47,828 bases of DNA from an uncultured Alphaproteobacteria bacterium (GTDB lineage: Bacteria > Pseudomonadota > Alphaproteobacteria > Rs-D84): contig CAJOGC010000003.1 of assembly GCA_905234185.1 (NCBI GenBank), positions 95,453 through 143,280 on the forward strand, written 5' to 3'. Made by a program: the position numbers and the translations under genes. This document shows positions 35,843 to 43,741 of this stretch, one piece after another. Each line of letters opens with the position of its first letter. Position 1 is the first letter of the stretch. The notes under the pieces were generated by a model, which saw nothing but the letters and a program-made list of their open reading frames with translations, searched no databases and was not told the origin of the DNA.

Positions 35843-35872
35843 ATTCTACTATGAATCTTTCCCCATGTGCAA
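35843..35872 (-). promoter_or_regulatory. Promoter of the outer-membrane protein gene
   Basis: Minus strand TTGCAC (35872-35867), an 18-base spacer and TAGAAT (35848-35843), leaving a leader of about 45 bases. Confidence 0.5.
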
Positions 35873-35884
35873 GGCCAAAGATTT

Positions 35885-35913
35885 TTGCATTTTATTCCTA
35901 TATATGATATAAT
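35885..35913 (+). promoter_or_regulatory. Extended -10 promoter facing a gene-free stretch
   Basis: TTGCAT (35885-35890), a 17-base spacer ending in TG-A, then TATAAT (35908-35913). No plus-strand gene follows for 2.6 kb, so a small RNA is the simplest product. Confidence 0.55.
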
Positions 35914-35919
35914 TCGCGC

Positions 35920-35985
35920 GTTGCGTTTCCGATTAATTGCGAATCGGATAAAAAAGACCGCTTTTTCGCGGTATTTCTTATTTTT
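35920..35985 (+). ncRNA. Candidate small RNA between the outer-membrane protein gene and mltG
   Basis: Downstream of the extended -10 promoter, two hairpins follow in ~50 bases: TCCGATT-AATTGCG-AATCGGA (35928-35948) and ACCGC-TTTTTC-GCGGT (35957-35972). A T-rich tail (ATTTCTTATTTTT) comes next. This fits a ~65-base transcript. The second hairpin also has a T6 run on the minus strand and could end mltG, which stops at 36041. Both uses are compatible. Confidence 0.4.
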
Positions 35986-36040
35986 ATACAAAAAAATCGT
36001 CGAAACAAATGATAAGAATACTTAACGATATGACGCTTTT

Positions 36041-37060
36041 TTACTTTTTATTTCGTGCTTTTTTTATTTCGCGCCAGTCGGCATGATGTTTCATATGCTC
36101 GTCATAGGTTTTTGTGAAAATATGCCCACCACGCCCGTCCGCCACGAAATACAGGTAATTTGTATCCGCCGGACGTAACACCGCACGAATCGCCGCCACC
36201 CCCACATTGGCAATCGGTGCCGGTGGCAAACCGTTATGCGTATATGTATTATATGGGCTTTCGATTTTAAGGTGCCCGGTCAACAACGGTTCCCCACGCA
36301 TATCACCATATCCATTGGTTAATGCATAAACGATTGTTGGGTCGGCCTGAAGGCGCATATTTTTCCGCAAACGATTAATATACACACTGGCAACCGTTGG
36401 CATTTCCGATTCGCGCGGGGTTTCCCGCTGAACAATCGACGCCAATGTCACAACATCGTTCCATGTCTTTAATGGTCGCGGTGTTATGTACCCTGCTCGC
36501 TGCCACTGGTCATGTATATTTTCCATCTTTTTACGCATTAATTCCAAAACCGCCAAACGTGGTGTTCCCTTGGCCACACGATAAGTATCTGGAAAAACAT
36601 CACCGTCATGCAAATCACACACGGGCGCGTTATTACCCGCCGCACATTCAACATCACCACTAAGTCGTGGCGTATTAATAAGTAATACTTTTATCTGTTT
36701 TATAGTTAAACCTTCGGGTATAACAACATCTGTGGTTGCAACACGACCATTTGCAAACATACGGGAAATTCGCCACATACTGGCCCCACGCGGAATATCA
36801 TAATCCCCGCGTTGCACGCGACCACCCATACGCTTGATTGCAAATTTAAAAAGCGATTCGGAATATACAATGTGATTCTTGCGCAACGATGCAGCAACCA
36901 GCGACACACTGTCACCATTATTAATAACAAACGATGTATCCGCGCGCAGTGGCGACCATACCCCCATGATATAGACAACCAGCGCAACAATAACGCACAC
37001 CAGCACGATACATTTATTTCGCGATTTCTTATTTGGGAAAACAGTCCACAATAATTTCAT
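36041..37060 (-). CDS. mltG: Endolytic murein transglycosylase MltG
   Basis: 339 residues from the ATG at 37060 (MKLLWTVFPNKKSRNK). An ATG three codons earlier (37069) is equally possible, and the frame stays open into the deaminase gene up to 37195. No start has a good ribosome-binding site. One membrane anchor at about residues 17-37, then a LysM-like segment and the YceG domain. LASIVQRETPRESEMPTVASVYINRLRKNMRLQADPT contains the catalytic Glu (in QRET), and SPYNTYTHNGLPPAPIANVG is the other conserved block. MltG cuts nascent glycan strands and sets their length. It follows the deaminase gene on the same strand. In most relatives it is next to fabF or tmk; fabF lies 3.5 kb away here. Confidence 0.92.
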   Translation of the reverse strand: MKLLWTVFPNKKSRNKCIVLVCVIVALVVYIMGVWSPLRADTSFVINNGDSVSLVAASLRKNHIVYSESLFKFAIKRMGGRVQRGDYDIPRGASMWRISRMFANGRVATTDVVIPEGLTIKQIKVLLINTPRLSGDVECAAGNNAPVCDLHDGDVFPDTYRVAKGTPRLAVLELMRKKMENIHDQWQRAGYITPRPLKTWNDVVTLASIVQRETPRESEMPTVASVYINRLRKNMRLQADPTIVYALTNGYGDMRGEPLLTGHLKIESPYNTYTHNGLPPAPIANVGVAAIRAVLRPADTNYLYFVADGRGGHIFTKTYDEHMKHHADWREIKKARNKK

Positions 37061-37127
37061 AAACGACATTATTGCAAATAAAAATGCAATTGCAAATATT
37101 GTGAATCGAAAAAGATTATTTTTCAGC

Positions 37128-37574
37128 CTAATACTTTTTTCTGGATTTCGATTTATGCCACTTTTCCATAATATCCGCGGCACACGTGTTTTCAATATGT
37201 TTCATATGAACACGACATTTGTTATCAAACATCCGCTTGTCACGAAAACCGATTCTATCTGCATCGTTTCTGTCGGCGGCATAGTATACATGCGATATAT
37301 TTGCCCATGTTATTGCGGCGGCACACATTGGACACGGTTCACACGATGTATATAAATCACACCCCGACAAATCAAATGTCCCCATTTTTTTACATGCCAA
37401 ACGAATCGCGTTTACTTCGGCATGCGCTGTTGGATCATTTTTATGCACCACCGTATTATGCGCACGCGCAATAACATCCGCCCTACGCACAATCACGGCG
37501 CCAAATGGCGAAGACCCAAGTTTTACAGATTTTTCACTTTCGGCAATCGCCATATCTAAAAATTTTTTATCCAT
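37128..37574 (-). CDS. Nucleoside/guanine deaminase of the cytidine-deaminase superfamily
   Basis: 148 residues. Zinc site: His51 and Glu53 in PTAHAEVNAIR, Cys81 and Cys84 in TSCEPCPMC. The segments KNDPTAHAEVNAIRLACKKMG, LYTSCEPCPMCAAAITWA and YYAADRNDADRIGFRD, and the C-terminal RKKY, match the guanine deaminase GuaD of Bacillus subtilis better than tRNA-specific TadA. GuaD converts guanine to xanthine; TadA makes inosine-34. Which it is should be checked, since a cell needs TadA. AGGGTGAAAT precedes the ATG. It precedes mltG by 67-70 bases. Confidence 0.82.
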   Translation of the reverse strand: MDKKFLDMAIAESEKSVKLGSSPFGAVIVRRADVIARAHNTVVHKNDPTAHAEVNAIRLACKKMGTFDLSGCDLYTSCEPCPMCAAAITWANISHVYYAADRNDADRIGFRDKRMFDNKCRVHMKHIENTCAADIMEKWHKSKSRKKY

Positions 37575-37640
37575 ATTTCACCCTGCTCTGACCATATGAA
37601 TAATATCAGAAAAAATCACCATAAACAAAACATAAATAAA

Positions 37641-37663
37641 AAAACCGACAAAAGTGCGGCTGT
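37641..37663 (-). terminator. Likely terminator of the 37674-37931 gene
   Basis: Minus strand GCCGCAC-TTTT-GTCGG (one bulged base) followed by T7, 11 bases after the stop at 37674. Confidence 0.6.
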
Positions 37664-37673
37664 ATAGAAAATT

Positions 37674-37931
37674 TTACAAACATTCTTTTTTCTGAATATC
37701 GTTCGGAACAAATTTTAATACAATGTCCACCTTGCGTCGAATAAGTGACAGGTAATCTTGGGCGGCATTCAAATTTGTGATTATTAAATCCAGTTCTTTT
37801 TCTGCAGTGACATTGCCACGCAAATTGTTTGCGGTAATTTTTGCAATTTCAACCGTGTCCGATATTTCGGTAATTGTTTCATCAATACTTAATTGCTTGG
37901 TATCAAAAGGAGCATCGCTTACATATTTCAT
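37674..37931 (-). CDS. Small cytoplasmic protein, unknown function
   Basis: 85 residues, MKYVSDAPFDTKQLSIDETI to KFVPNDIQKKECL. Almost entirely helical and amphipathic, with heptad-like Ile/Leu spacing (ITEISDTVEIAKITANNL, LDLIITNLNAAQDYLSLI), so probably a helical bundle or coiled coil. No membrane segment, no recognised family. AAGAG lies 8 bases before the ATG. The 26-base repeat copy B ends 22 bases upstream of its start, so its promoter region was altered by, or came with, the GIY-YIG insert. Confidence 0.7.
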   Translation of the reverse strand: MKYVSDAPFDTKQLSIDETITEISDTVEIAKITANNLRGNVTAEKELDLIITNLNAAQDYLSLIRRKVDIVLKFVPNDIQKKECL

Positions 37932-37952
37932 AGTGCGCTCTTGTATTAATGC

Positions 37953-37978
37953 GGCCCGCCACCCGTAGCATCGCAGAT
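37953..37978. repeat. 26-base direct repeat, copy B
   Basis: GGCCCGCCACCCGTAGCATC plus GCAGAT, identical in all 26 bases to 38291-38316. Its last base is also the last base of the GIY-YIG stop codon. Confidence 0.9.
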
Positions 37979-38223
37979 CATTTCCAAAAATGACGATTTG
38001 CGAACGCTTGACCAGAACCCGTTTTTAAATACTTCTCGAATTCTATCGCAGAAGTTTTGGAAATAAAAGCGAAATAATTAACTAATTCCCACGGAACATA
38101 TTTTGATGTATGAAACGATTCCCCAGCATTATGCTGTTTTAACCTTTGCCTAAGGTCTTCTGTAACACCTATATATCTTTGGTCTGGAAAAGAAACGCTT
38201 TTTATCAAATAAACATAAAACAT
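37978..38223 (-). CDS. GIY-YIG nuclease-domain protein
   Basis: 81 residues, a free-standing GIY-YIG domain like UPF0213/YhbQ. MFYVYLIKS gives the first motif (YVY, 3-5) and RYIG the second (17-19). LRQRLKQHN carries Arg27, His31 and Asn32, and IEFEKYLKTGSGQAF holds the conserved Glu and the Lys-Gly-Gly-like end. The catalytic set is complete. An ATG at 38223 is preferred over a GTG directly before it; no good ribosome-binding site. It is bracketed by two identical 26-base repeats and lies directly downstream of tRNA-Pro on the same strand, which suggests a mobile or homing-like cassette. Confidence 0.9.
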   Translation of the reverse strand: MFYVYLIKSVSFPDQRYIGVTEDLRQRLKQHNAGESFHTSKYVPWELVNYFAFISKTSAIEFEKYLKTGSGQAFANRHFWK

Positions 38224-38290
38224 CACATTTTGTTACACTTTGCGGAACGCTTCGTGTAACACTCCTTCGCCTTGGCTGCTCTGCTTGGGT

Positions 38291-38316
38291 GGCCCGCCAC
38301 CCGTAGCATCGCAGAT
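38291..38316. repeat. 26-base direct repeat, copy A, within a hairpin downstream of tRNA-Pro
   Basis: Same 26 bases as 37953-37978. Here they lie inside a larger foldable region: GGGTGGC-CC-GCCACCC (38287-38302), enclosed by CCTTCGC (38266) and GCGAAGG (38317-38323). It begins nine bases from the tRNA CCA end. GTTACAC/GTGTAAC form another hairpin at about 38232-38260. Confidence 0.9.
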
Positions 38317-38324
38317 GCGAAGGG

Positions 38325-38401
<77 letters not shown>

Positions 38402-38528
38402 AAAACTTGGAACACCGGCGATTATGGACCTATTTTACTCAAAAAGCAACCTTTTTATTCAACCTTTCCACTTGTAAATCGCGATTTATGTGCCATATTT
38501 ATATAGTATCATAACAAAAGGCCGATAT

Positions 38529-40199
38529 ATGTTCGCACTAAGATTTTTGCAGAAACAGAAGTTTGACAGTTATACCGACTATCTGGAAAATGCAATCCCA
38601 AGTGTTCCCGAACACTTTAATTTTGCATATGATGTTATTGATGTGCTGGCTAATGAATCACCGGACAGCATTGCGGTTTTATGGGTAAATGATTCGGGCG
38701 AACGCAAAACACTAACATTTCGTGATTTGTCATTAATGTCGGGTGCAACTGCGAATTTTCTGCGGGCCCGCGGAATTAACCGTGGTGATACAGTGTTGCT
38801 TTTCATGCGTCGTCGTTGGGAATATTGGGTATTGATGATGGCTATGCATAAACTTGGCGCGATTCCAATTCCATCAACCAATCAATTAAAGGCCGAAGAT
38901 ATTCGTTTTCGTATAAACGCCGCCGAATGCAAACATATAATCTCGTTTGATGATGGTCATATTGCTAATGAAATTAAATCCGCCATCGGCGAACGTGATG
39001 ATATTCAATTGATTGATTGCATGGAAATAGACGACGCAATTGAAAAATATCCATCATCGTTTGAACGTGTTCCGAACGAAAACGATGACACAATGGTTGT
39101 GTATTTCACATCGGGCACAACCGATATGCCGAAAATGGTGGCACACAACTATGCATACCCATTGGGGCATATAAACACCGCAATATTTTGGCAACGTCTG
39201 CACGATGGTGATATCCATTTCACAATTTCCGAATCAGGCTGGGCAAAATGTTCGTGGGGTAAAATGTACGGCCAGTGGCTGGCGGGCGCGACAGTATTTG
39301 TTTTTGACTTTGCGAATAATGCAACTGCGCACGATTTACTGACCGCTATTTCTGAAAACCATATCACATCATTCTGTGCGCCGCCAACGGCATACAAGAT
39401 GATATTGCACGCGGACATGTCTAAATACGATTTATCTGCATTGGCAAAGGCCGATGTTGCCGGCGAAGCATTAAATCCCGAAGTATATGACAGATTTCTG
39501 GACGCAACCGGCGTAAAAATGCGCGAAGGCTTTGGCCAGACCGAAACATGCATAATGCTGTTTAACAATCCATGGATTGAACCAAAACCCGGTTCAATGG
39601 GAATGCCCGCGGCTGGTTGGGATGTGCAATTACTGGACGAACGTGGCCGCCCGGTTCCGGACGGTACCGTTGGTGAAATATGTGTTAATATCAAAAACGG
39701 AAAACCGGTCGGCATGTTCGGTGGATATTATAAAAATGAAAAATTAACCAATTCTGTTTACCGTGACGGATACTATCACACTGGCGATGTTGCCTATCGT
39801 GACAGTGATGGTTATTTCTGGTTCGTGGGTCGTAATGACGATTTAATTAAAACAACCGGTTATCGCGTCAGCCCGTTTGAGGTTGAAAGTGTCTTACTTG
39901 AACACCCCGCGGTTGCCGAAGTTGCCGTCACCGGTATCCCAGATCCGGCACGTGGCCAGGCAATTAAGGCAACGGTTGTTCTGAACAAATACTTTGTTGG
40001 TTCGGACATACTTGTGCGTCAATTACAGGACCATGTTCGTTCACGCACCGCAATTTATAAATGCCCACGCGTAATCGAATTTGTGGACAGTTTGCCAATG
40101 ACCATTTCAGGAAAGATTCGTCGTGCACTTATCAGAACATTGGACAGCGCAAAAAGTGCAATCGGCCTAAACGATGATAAGGAAAATAAAAAGGTATAA
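38529..40199 (+). CDS. Acyl-CoA synthetase, medium-chain acyl/acetyl-CoA ligase type
   Basis: 556 residues from the ATG at 38529, after AAAAGG. ANL-superfamily adenylating enzyme that makes an acyl-adenylate and then the CoA thioester. Motifs: P-loop YFTSGTTDMPKM (193-203), FTISESGWAKCSWGKMYGQW, which is typical of the medium-chain ACSM group, GEALNPEVYDRF, REGFGQTE (A5), YYHTGDVAYRDSDGYFWFVGRNDDLIKTTGYR (A7-A8), and Lys529 in SGKIRR (A10). The P-loop has Asp where Gly is usual (TSGTTG). Substrate probably a short or medium fatty acid or aromatic acid. Plus-strand, single gene, with its own terminator. Confidence 0.9.
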   Translation: MFALRFLQKQKFDSYTDYLENAIPSVPEHFNFAYDVIDVLANESPDSIAVLWVNDSGERKTLTFRDLSLMSGATANFLRARGINRGDTVLLFMRRRWEYWVLMMAMHKLGAIPIPSTNQLKAEDIRFRINAAECKHIISFDDGHIANEIKSAIGERDDIQLIDCMEIDDAIEKYPSSFERVPNENDDTMVVYFTSGTTDMPKMVAHNYAYPLGHINTAIFWQRLHDGDIHFTISESGWAKCSWGKMYGQWLAGATVFVFDFANNATAHDLLTAISENHITSFCAPPTAYKMILHADMSKYDLSALAKADVAGEALNPEVYDRFLDATGVKMREGFGQTETCIMLFNNPWIEPKPGSMGMPAAGWDVQLLDERGRPVPDGTVGEICVNIKNGKPVGMFGGYYKNEKLTNSVYRDGYYHTGDVAYRDSDGYFWFVGRNDDLIKTTGYRVSPFEVESVLLEHPAVAEVAVTGIPDPARGQAIKATVVLNKYFVGSDILVRQLQDHVRSRTAIYKCPRVIEFVDSLPMTISGKIRRALIRTLDSAKSAIGLNDDKENKKV

Positions 40200-40201
40200 A
40201 A

Positions 40202-40222
40202 AACGCGGGATAACCCCGCGTT
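40202..40222 (+). terminator. Terminator between convergent acyl-CoA ligase and 40225-40545 genes
   Basis: AACGCGGG / CCCGCGTT, an 8-bp stem with a 5-base loop, followed by CTTTATTTTT on the plus strand. It lies three bases outside the stop codon of the minus-strand gene and could serve both. Confidence 0.82.
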
Positions 40223-40224
40223 CT

Positions 40225-40545
40225 TTATTTTTGGTGTTGTACGATTGCATCATGCGCCATTCTGGACACAATGTTTTTTATCGTATTCACATCCGTTTTA
40301 TTGAACCAATCGACCATTGCTTTTGGTGGCGAACAAAGTTCCAATGAATAACCTATACCTCTGTCATTCGGAACCCATATAACCGAACCAACAACGTTTT
40401 TATCCGCCGAGCAATACATGCAACTTGGTTGTAATATATCGCAAAACTTTTTCAAATTTCGTATCGAACAAAAACTGCACAGCGGTAACGGTTCTACACA
40501 CTGTGCATGCATATTTTGTTCAAACCAAGAAACATTATTTGACAC
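40225..40545 (-). CDS. Small Cys-rich protein overlapping fabF, unknown function
   Basis: 106 residues from a GTG at 40545 that lies 11 bases inside fabF, so translation is probably coupled. Cys pairs CSFCSIRNLKKFC and CMYC near residues 23-45 look like a zinc- or iron-sulphur-binding knuckle. A hydrophobic beta-rich part follows (NVVGSVIWVPNDRGIGYSL), then an alpha-helical end. No family recognised. An ATG at residue 12 is an alternative start but would lose the overlap. Confidence 0.7.
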   Translation of the reverse strand: MSNNVSWFEQNMHAQCVEPLPLCSFCSIRNLKKFCDILQPSCMYCSADKNVVGSVIWVPNDRGIGYSLELCSPPKAMVDWFNKTDVNTIKNIVSRMAHDAIVQHQK

Positions 40546-41785
40546 GTTTAATCACCAATGATGCATTCGTTCCGCCAAAACCAAACGAATTACTGATTGC
40601 AACATCGACTTTGCGCTTTTGTGCAACATTCGGCACCAGGTTAAATCCGTCTGCTTCATCAACAGGGTCGGTCAAATTAATCGTTGGTGGCACAACACCG
40701 TCACGAATCGAAAGCGCACAGAATATCGCTTCGACTGCACCGGCTGCACCAAGTAAATGTCCCGTGCTTGATTTCGTTGATGACATACATGCCTTTGTCC
40801 CCGCGAACATATTTTTCACCGCGGTTAATTCCGCAATATCACCCAAACCGGTTGATGTCCCATGCGCATTGATATAGTCAACATCCGCCGGTGTTAAATC
40901 CGCGTCCCGTAACGCCGCCATCATTGCACGCGCCCCACCATTACCATCGGACGCCGGTGCGGTAATGTGATACGCATCGCCCGATAAACCATATCCGGCA
41001 ACCTCGGCATAAATCTTGGCGCCACGCGCCATCGCATGTTCATATTCTTCCAGGACCAAAATACCGGCACCTTCGGACATAACGAAACCATCACGATTTT
41101 TATCCCATGGACGCGATGCACCCGCTGGATCGTCATTACGCGTTGATAATGCACGCATAGATGTAAATCCGGCAACACCGATTTTACAAACCGCGCCTTC
41201 GGTCCCACCGGCAATCATGATATCGGCATCACCGTGCTGAATCAAACGCGTTGCTTCGCCAATGGCGTGCGCCGCCGTTGCACACGCGGTAACGACCGCG
41301 ATGTTTGGTCCACGAAAACCATATTTAATTGAAACATGTCCCGCAGTCATATTAATAATGCCCTTTGGAATAAAGAACGGACTGACATAGCGCGGACCAT
41401 GTTCATGCAAATCCACACATGTATCATAGATTGTCTGCATACCGCCAATACCACTGCCGATGGAAACACCAATTCTGTCCTTGTCCCCATCATATTCAAT
41501 CAACCCCGCATCGCGCACCGCTTCATCGGCAGCAACCATGCCATAAATCATCGATTTATCCATTTTGCGCTGTTCCCGAACATCGACAACGGCATCTGGA
41601 TTATATTGCCCCGGTTCGGTTCCGATAACGGGCACCCCCGCAATTTGACACGGCAAATCAGACGCATCAAAAGTATCAATTTTGCGAACACCGGAAACAC
41701 CATTAACAACATTTTTCCACGCGTATTCGACACCCGTTCCATTTGGTGCAACAATCCCCATACCGGTAATAACAACTCTTTTCAT
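40535..41785 (-). CDS. fabF: 3-oxoacyl-ACP synthase II
   Basis: 416 residues. Condensing enzyme of fatty-acid elongation. Active-site Cys168 in VVTACATAAHAIG, His308 in NAHGTST, His343 in KSSTGHLLGAAGA, and the N-terminus MKRVVITGMGIVAPNGTG. The nucleophile motif ACATAAHA has Ala where FabF normally has Gly (ACATGAHA), a mild difference. It is preceded by acpP, its substrate carrier, and by AAGGAT. An acpP terminator lies in the 127-base gap, so a separate promoter is likely; TTGGAT/TATGAT with an 18-base spacer is visible. Confidence 0.97.
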   Translation of the reverse strand: MKRVVITGMGIVAPNGTGVEYAWKNVVNGVSGVRKIDTFDASDLPCQIAGVPVIGTEPGQYNPDAVVDVREQRKMDKSMIYGMVAADEAVRDAGLIEYDGDKDRIGVSIGSGIGGMQTIYDTCVDLHEHGPRYVSPFFIPKGIINMTAGHVSIKYGFRGPNIAVVTACATAAHAIGEATRLIQHGDADIMIAGGTEGAVCKIGVAGFTSMRALSTRNDDPAGASRPWDKNRDGFVMSEGAGILVLEEYEHAMARGAKIYAEVAGYGLSGDAYHITAPASDGNGGARAMMAALRDADLTPADVDYINAHGTSTGLGDIAELTAVKNMFAGTKACMSSTKSSTGHLLGAAGAVEAIFCALSIRDGVVPPTINLTDPVDEADGFNLVPNVAQKRKVDVAISNSFGFGGTNASLVIKRVK

Positions 41786-41848
41786 AATAAAATCCTTATG
41801 TTTAATATGACGCCGATATCATATCCAATTTATACCTAAAAATCCAAC

Positions 41849-41882
41849 AAAAAAATCCGCCGCCTAAAACGATGGCGACGGA
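41849..41882 (-). terminator. Terminator after acpP
   Basis: Minus strand TCCGTCGCC-ATCGTTTTA-GGCGGCGGA (9 bp with one G-U pair) followed by T7. It separates acpP from fabF. Confidence 0.8.
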
Positions 41883-41912
41883 CATAACTAACAATTCAAA
41901 CAGAGATAAAAC

Positions 41913-42149
41913 TTACGCTTTCTTGTGTGCGTCAATATATTTAACCGCATCACCAACTTTTTCCAATTTAGCGGCTTCTTCATCTGGAATTGTGATGTCG
42001 AATTCTTTTTCAACTTCCATAACGAATTCAACAACGTCCAGCGAATCCGCACCCAAATCGTTAACGAACGCGGCTTCTTCGGTCACCTTGGCCTCTGGCA
42101 CACCCAATTTTTCCGCTACAATTTTTTTTACTTTTTCAAAAGTTGTCAT
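41913..42149 (-). CDS. acpP: Acyl carrier protein
   Basis: 78 residues from [17 protein letters not shown] at 42149, with AAGGAT 7 bases upstream. Ser36 in [10 protein letters not shown] is the phosphopantetheine attachment site, and the acidic helix [20 protein letters not shown] is the partner-binding surface. It carries acyl chains for FabF next door. It has a good promoter (TTGACA, 17, TAGTTT) and its own terminator. Confidence 0.98.
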   Translation of the reverse strand: MTTFEKVKKIVAEKLGVPEAKVTEEAAFVNDLGADSLDVVEFVMEVEKEFDITIPDEEAAKLEKVGDAVKYIDAHKKA

Positions 42150-42204
42150 TTCATATCCTTTGTTTAAGTTAATTTTTTGGTTCAATCATGAACGTCATTA
42201 CCTA

Positions 42205-42233
42205 AAACTATCATTTTCTGCCATAAGTGTCAA
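42205..42233 (-). promoter_or_regulatory. Promoter of acpP
   Basis: Minus strand TTGACA (42233-42228), a 17-base spacer and TAGTTT (42210-42205). Two copies of ATAACAA spaced by three bases lie just upstream. Confidence 0.65.
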
Positions 42234-42273
42234 GAATTTATAACAAATCATAACAAACTTGACAAAAATGTTT

Positions 42274-43278
42274 TTAACACTCTTCCAGCATTTCATCCAA
42301 TAGATTATTCATGTTTTTGCGAATATCCTCGCGATCGGCCGCCCATTCCAGACGCCGTTTAAGAAACTTATACACATCGTCCATTGTCAAATTTGGTACC
42401 CCGGCCGCACGTGCCACACGTCGCCATGCCGTCCGCGGATCGGTCATGTGCGACCCACCGCGCCCCGGGAAAAGCCAAAAACTGTTTTGTGGCAAATCCT
42501 GTAATAAAACAACCGCACGATCCGACAAAGGCCATTCACACCATAAATCATGATTAAAATCTAAATCTTCCCATTGCATTGCAAACACTTTGGACCGTGG
42601 TGCAAACCCATAAACCAACATTAAAAATGCCGCACGAATGACTTCATCTTGTTCACGTTCAATAACCCCAACCAAACGTTGCAATCCCGACTTATTCAGC
42701 GGGCGCACACGACGTTTTTGTTCTATCTTTGGTAAGTCAGACGCAACATTTTGTTTAACATAGCCCTGCTCTATTGCATATTTGAATATACTCTGTAATA
42801 AATCTTGCATACGTGCAGCAATTGCACGACCATCAATATTTGCGATTACATGCACAACATCTTCGCGTGTAATTTCATTAATATTTTTATTCATTAACGA
42901 CGTCAAATGCAAATTAACAGAACGCACCATTTTCATTTGTGAATCCTCGCTTCGGCGAATGCGATTCGCAACATACAAATCAAAAAAATCTTTGAACGAT
43001 ATCATCTTGCGCCGCGCAACAGGTTTCCTAGACGCATTATCCAGAACGGTTTGAACTGCGCTGCGCGCTTCTTCTATATCCATATCTGGATAATTACCGA
43101 TAATGATTCTTTTGTCCGCACCACGCACACGTTTGCGTACAAAGAAAGTTTTTACACCACGACTTGTTATGTACATACGCAAACGCGGTTCAGATAAATC
43201 TTGAACCACATCAAACCCAGATGCCGGCGTGGGCAAATTATCCAATATGTACGGATTGAAAAAGAATTGATGCGCCAT
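42274..43278 (-). CDS. Tyrosine-recombinase-like protein with degenerate catalytic domain
   Basis: 334 residues. The N-terminus is an arm-binding-type domain of P4-family integrases (LRMYITSRGVKTFFVRKRVRG, IIIGNYPDMDIEEARSAV). The middle is a SAM-like core-binding domain (FKDFFDLYVANR to KYAIEQGYVKQNVASDLPK). The C-terminal domain keeps the first catalytic Arg (Arg228, GFAPRSKVFAMQWEDLDF) but lacks the normal Glu of the RxxE motif. The H-x-L-R motif is replaced by MDDVYKFLKRR, and no LGH or Tyr nucleophile is visible before the end. It probably binds DNA but does not recombine. No att site or tRNA is next to it. It starts 12 bases after the small Cys-rich gene. Confidence 0.8.
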   Translation of the reverse strand: MAHQFFFNPYILDNLPTPASGFDVVQDLSEPRLRMYITSRGVKTFFVRKRVRGADKRIIIGNYPDMDIEEARSAVQTVLDNASRKPVARRKMISFKDFFDLYVANRIRRSEDSQMKMVRSVNLHLTSLMNKNINEITREDVVHVIANIDGRAIAARMQDLLQSIFKYAIEQGYVKQNVASDLPKIEQKRRVRPLNKSGLQRLVGVIEREQDEVIRAAFLMLVYGFAPRSKVFAMQWEDLDFNHDLWCEWPLSDRAVVLLQDLPQNSFWLFPGRGGSHMTDPRTAWRRVARAAGVPNLTMDDVYKFLKRRLEWAADREDIRKNMNNLLDEMLEEC

Positions 43279-43290
43279 TTTTCCCCCGTT

Positions 43291-43659
43291 TTATCTTATA
43301 CGTTGAAATATTCGTTTGAACGCCATATGTTTTTCTTTTATTGCCAGGTTCAGCAGTTTTTCCCTATTTTTATATTCTTGATAGTTTGCACGATATGGGC
43401 ATTTGTAAACCGGACAAACATCTTTGCCAAAGTGTTCACAATATTTTACAACTGGCATCACTTCATTAGCCCCATTTTCTTGTTGTGACATTTTAACATC
43501 GAAACATACACATGGATCTGTGGTGGACGCATCAAACTTAGTACTTATATCTTTCAATGATAATTTTGACGCCATATACCGACATGTTGCGACCTTTTCC
43601 TTATATTTTTTTATCAAGCTTTTTCTTATTTTATATCTTTGTATGATTGTCATATTCAT
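43291..43659 (-). CDS. Small basic Cys-rich protein, unknown function
   Basis: 122 residues starting MNMTIIQRYKIRKSLIKKYK. Strongly basic at both ends. The centre has CVCFDV and CEHFGKDVCPVYKCPY, six Cys whose CxHx-C-x3-C spacing suggests a zinc ribbon. A second ATG two codons in is an alternative start. No family recognised. It ends 12 bases before the start of the recombinase-like gene on the same strand, so the two are probably one transcript and perhaps one mobile remnant. Confidence 0.65.
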   Translation of the reverse strand: MNMTIIQRYKIRKSLIKKYKEKVATCRYMASKLSLKDISTKFDASTTDPCVCFDVKMSQQENGANEVMPVVKYCEHFGKDVCPVYKCPYRANYQEYKNREKLLNLAIKEKHMAFKRIFQRIR

Positions 43660-43741
43660 TTCACTTTTATGTTTGTTGTTTTAATACAATCCAGCAGAAA
43701 ATTCCCTTGTTTCGAATATTTCTCGTCCTTTTTGCATTTCT

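Noticed and set aside
37128..37574. tRNA-specific adenosine deaminase TadA
   Set aside because: The zinc motifs fit both, but the YAA-x-DA-x-x-GFxD block and C-terminal RKKY resemble guanine deaminase more; I therefore gave no symbol.
37953..38316. CRISPR-like repeat pair
   Set aside because: Only two copies of the 26-mer, separated by 312 bases that encode a GIY-YIG protein, with no cas genes; spacing is wrong for CRISPR.
42274..43278. Active integrative element with att sites
   Set aside because: No tRNA, direct repeats or cargo genes flank the recombinase-like gene, and its catalytic residues are mostly missing; tRNA-Pro is 4 kb away with unrelated repeats.
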